From Penaeus vannamei (lineage: Eukaryota > Arthropoda > Malacostraca > Decapoda > Penaeidae): a stretch of 10,000 bases of DNA. The stretch covers positions 21,670,840 through 21,680,839 of the forward strand of contig NC_091575.1 in the NCBI RefSeq assembly GCF_042767895.1. The letters are read 5' to 3'. The notes below the pieces were generated by a model. The model did not search any database and had not been told where the DNA came from. It saw only the letters and a list, made by a program, of their open reading frames with translations. The stretch's first letter is position 1. Every line of letters begins with the position of its first letter. The position numbers were made by a program, and so were the translations under genes. Shown one piece after another: positions 8,829-10,000 of the stretch.

Positions 8829-9110
8829 AAGTGTCATCTGTATGCATTTCCACTTTCAATTATCCTGGCATTCCTGTCTCATCTTATTCATTTCTGTATC
8901 TTGTTTTCATCTTCTTCGCGCCTTTTCACTTCTCTCATTTGTTTTTTAATCTTCTGTTTCCACCTCCATCTGCGTCCCTGTGAACTCACGTAATTCTACC
9001 TAACTTTCTGTCGGAGAACAAACATACCGGGCAAATATCCTTCAAAACAAATCGAATTCAATCAAATTTTCGACTGTCTTCACATTCCATTTCCTCCAGC
9101 CATCTCCAAG
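8829..9110. other. Pyrimidine-leaning unique DNA, possible intron
   Basis: After the donor-like site the sequence is rich in T and C with no periodicity and no open frame of note. It is consistent with intron or intergenic DNA. Confidence 0.4.
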
Positions 9111-9141
9111 TTAAACTCGAGGTCATTTCAACTTGTGGTTT

Positions 9142-9150
9142 TCAAGGTCA
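9142..9150 (+). promoter_or_regulatory. TCAAGGTCA nuclear-receptor monomer site (FTZ-F1/ERR type)
   Basis: TCAAGGTCA exactly matches the consensus extended half-site bound as a monomer by FTZ-F1/SF-1 and ERR nuclear receptors. Another AGGTCA half-site is at 9120-9125 in the same orientation, too far away for a standard direct-repeat element. A 9-mer like this can occur by chance in a large genome, so the site is only a candidate. Confidence 0.3.
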
Positions 9151-9290
9151 CGTTTCAAGATGGCAACAATGATCACGAGTTCATGTTGCGCCGTAAGGTC
9201 GCATGGACGCGGCAACGATGACTCACGATATTCAGTGATTAATCCACTTGCACTTCAAAGATCGCACGCCACAATGATCAAGGAAATGTA
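9151..9290. repeat. Weak repeated GGCAAC/ATGATCA motif, three loose copies
   Basis: GGCAACAATGATCACGA at 9162, GGCAACGATGACTCACGA at 9211 and GCCACAATGATCAAGG near 9269 resemble one another at intervals of about 49 and 57 bp. The similarity is short and partial. It could be a diverged tandem duplication or a recurring binding site. Confidence 0.3.
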
Positions 9291-9780
9291 ACGTGCTTTA
9301 AGTGACGGTGCTACTGCGGTATCGGTAAAGTTGGGAGTCACTCTTTGGAACTCTATGCAACGGTTGCAATAAGGTTAGATATTCCACTGTTTGTTTGCAT
9401 AATGTAGAGAAAATGCAACGTAAATGTTTTAAGTACGATTGTCATGTCGTACTGACTTTTTTATATCCCGAAGAAATTATTACATTTTCTTCAACTTCGT
9501 TTTGATTATTAATTATGAAGACTAATGATCTGAACATAATTGCTGCTACAGTACTACCAAGAGACACGCGTTCAATTGAGTTAATTGGGTTTTACGGTTA
9601 GACATGCATTCAATGGATACATCGTACTATTGTATTATCCATATTTAACAATGGTAGATCTGCTTGTAATGGAGAAAATAAAAAGTTTGCAGATACACAT
9701 TCATATCTATTAGAAATGAGGCCAGACAAGACCACATGTCAATTTCCAAATGATCTTAGAAACGTTGAAATAAATCACAA
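9291..9780. other. AT-rich unique stretch, nothing recognised
   Basis: No frame of useful length, no repeat array, and no tRNA or transposon motif. An AATAAAAAG run near 9675 resembles a poly(A) signal but has no transcript context. Confidence 0.5.
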
Positions 9781-9960
9781 CGTCAGCGGAGTGAGAGCGG
9801 GCCAAAGGGAGACCGCTAACCGTCGGAAAGAACAGCTGATGTGCTTTCGCCGGAACATTTCTTCAAAGTGCGCGGCGCCGTGACCAAGAGTCGATGTAAC
9901 GAGCGCTCCTATTGGTCCGTCGGGCTCTAGCCTACGTCGCGAGGCTAGTTACTCTATTAA
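9781..9960. promoter_or_regulatory. CpG-dense, promoter-like region at the right edge
   Basis: By eye there are about 20 CpG dinucleotides in 160 bp, far denser than the AT-rich flank. The stretch also has an inverted CCAAT box (ATTGG, 9911-9915), a CAGCTG E-box (9833-9838), a GCGCGGCGCC patch (about 9870-9879) and a small inverted repeat (9927-9948). Such a cluster in an otherwise AT-rich locus is typical of a housekeeping-type promoter or a first-exon region. No TATA box or start codon can be assigned, so orientation is unknown and any gene would lie beyond or across the right boundary. Confidence 0.4.
9927..9948. repeat. Short inverted repeat, 7-bp arms, 8-nt loop
   Basis: CTAGCCT (9927-9933) and AGGCTAG (9942-9948) are exact reverse complements around the CpG-rich loop ACGTCGCG. 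It may be a palindromic protein-binding site or chance. There is no T-run after it. Confidence 0.6.
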
Positions 9961-10000
9961 CGGAGATATTGTTTTTCTTGGTCTCCCTAGCGCTTGTTTT

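Overview
This window looks like non-coding DNA from a eukaryotic nuclear genome. I find no protein-coding gene, rRNA or tRNA that I can support. Long open frames exist, but they lie in stop-poor pyrimidine tracts or triplet repeats and translate to Ser/Leu/Pro/Phe, Arg/Glu or Asn/Asp low-complexity chains. Four long (CT)n arrays, several minisatellites and an AT-rich background suggest an arthropod, most plausibly a decapod crustacean such as a penaeid shrimp, a group known for exceptional microsatellite load. That assignment is inference from composition; other SSR-rich invertebrates remain possible.

Layout. 1-95 is an (AT)n/(GTAT)n repeat holding a 22-bp hairpin. 96-973 is AT-rich sequence without a recognisable gene. 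974-1042 resembles one terminus of a non-autonomous hAT DNA transposon. 1560-3602 is an almost continuous pyrimidine-rich tract on the + strand: a 27-bp duplication, a (CT)~70 array, a five-copy minisatellite of about 124 bp, and an 11-copy minisatellite of about 45 bp. 3640-3870 is an imperfect triplet repeat, 4129-4384 is a four-copy AT-rich minisatellite of 60-69 bp, and 4763-5132 is an imperfect (ATT/ATC)n tract. 5440-5620 is a second (CT)n array, followed by C-rich sequence with a G-quadruplex motif on the minus strand.

The most unusual segment is 5883-6829. Its right half is a minisatellite of about 25 bp in which each core unit carries a perfect TGACGTCA palindrome, the full cAMP-response-element (CRE) consensus. 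There are ten perfect copies, seven of them consecutive. Its left half carries TGATGTCA-type variants at similar spacing and appears to be an older, CpG-decayed part of the same array. 6910-8200 is again pyrimidine-rich on the + strand, with two more (CT)n arrays.

The last 1.8 kb is more unique and is the most gene-like part. It has a 39-bp segment bounded by good splice-site consensus (8788-8826), an FTZ-F1/ERR-type TCAAGGTCA site (9142-9150), and a CpG-dense promoter-like stretch with an inverted CCAAT box at the right edge (9781-9960). This may be the upstream or intronic territory of a gene beyond the window. No multi-gene system is present.
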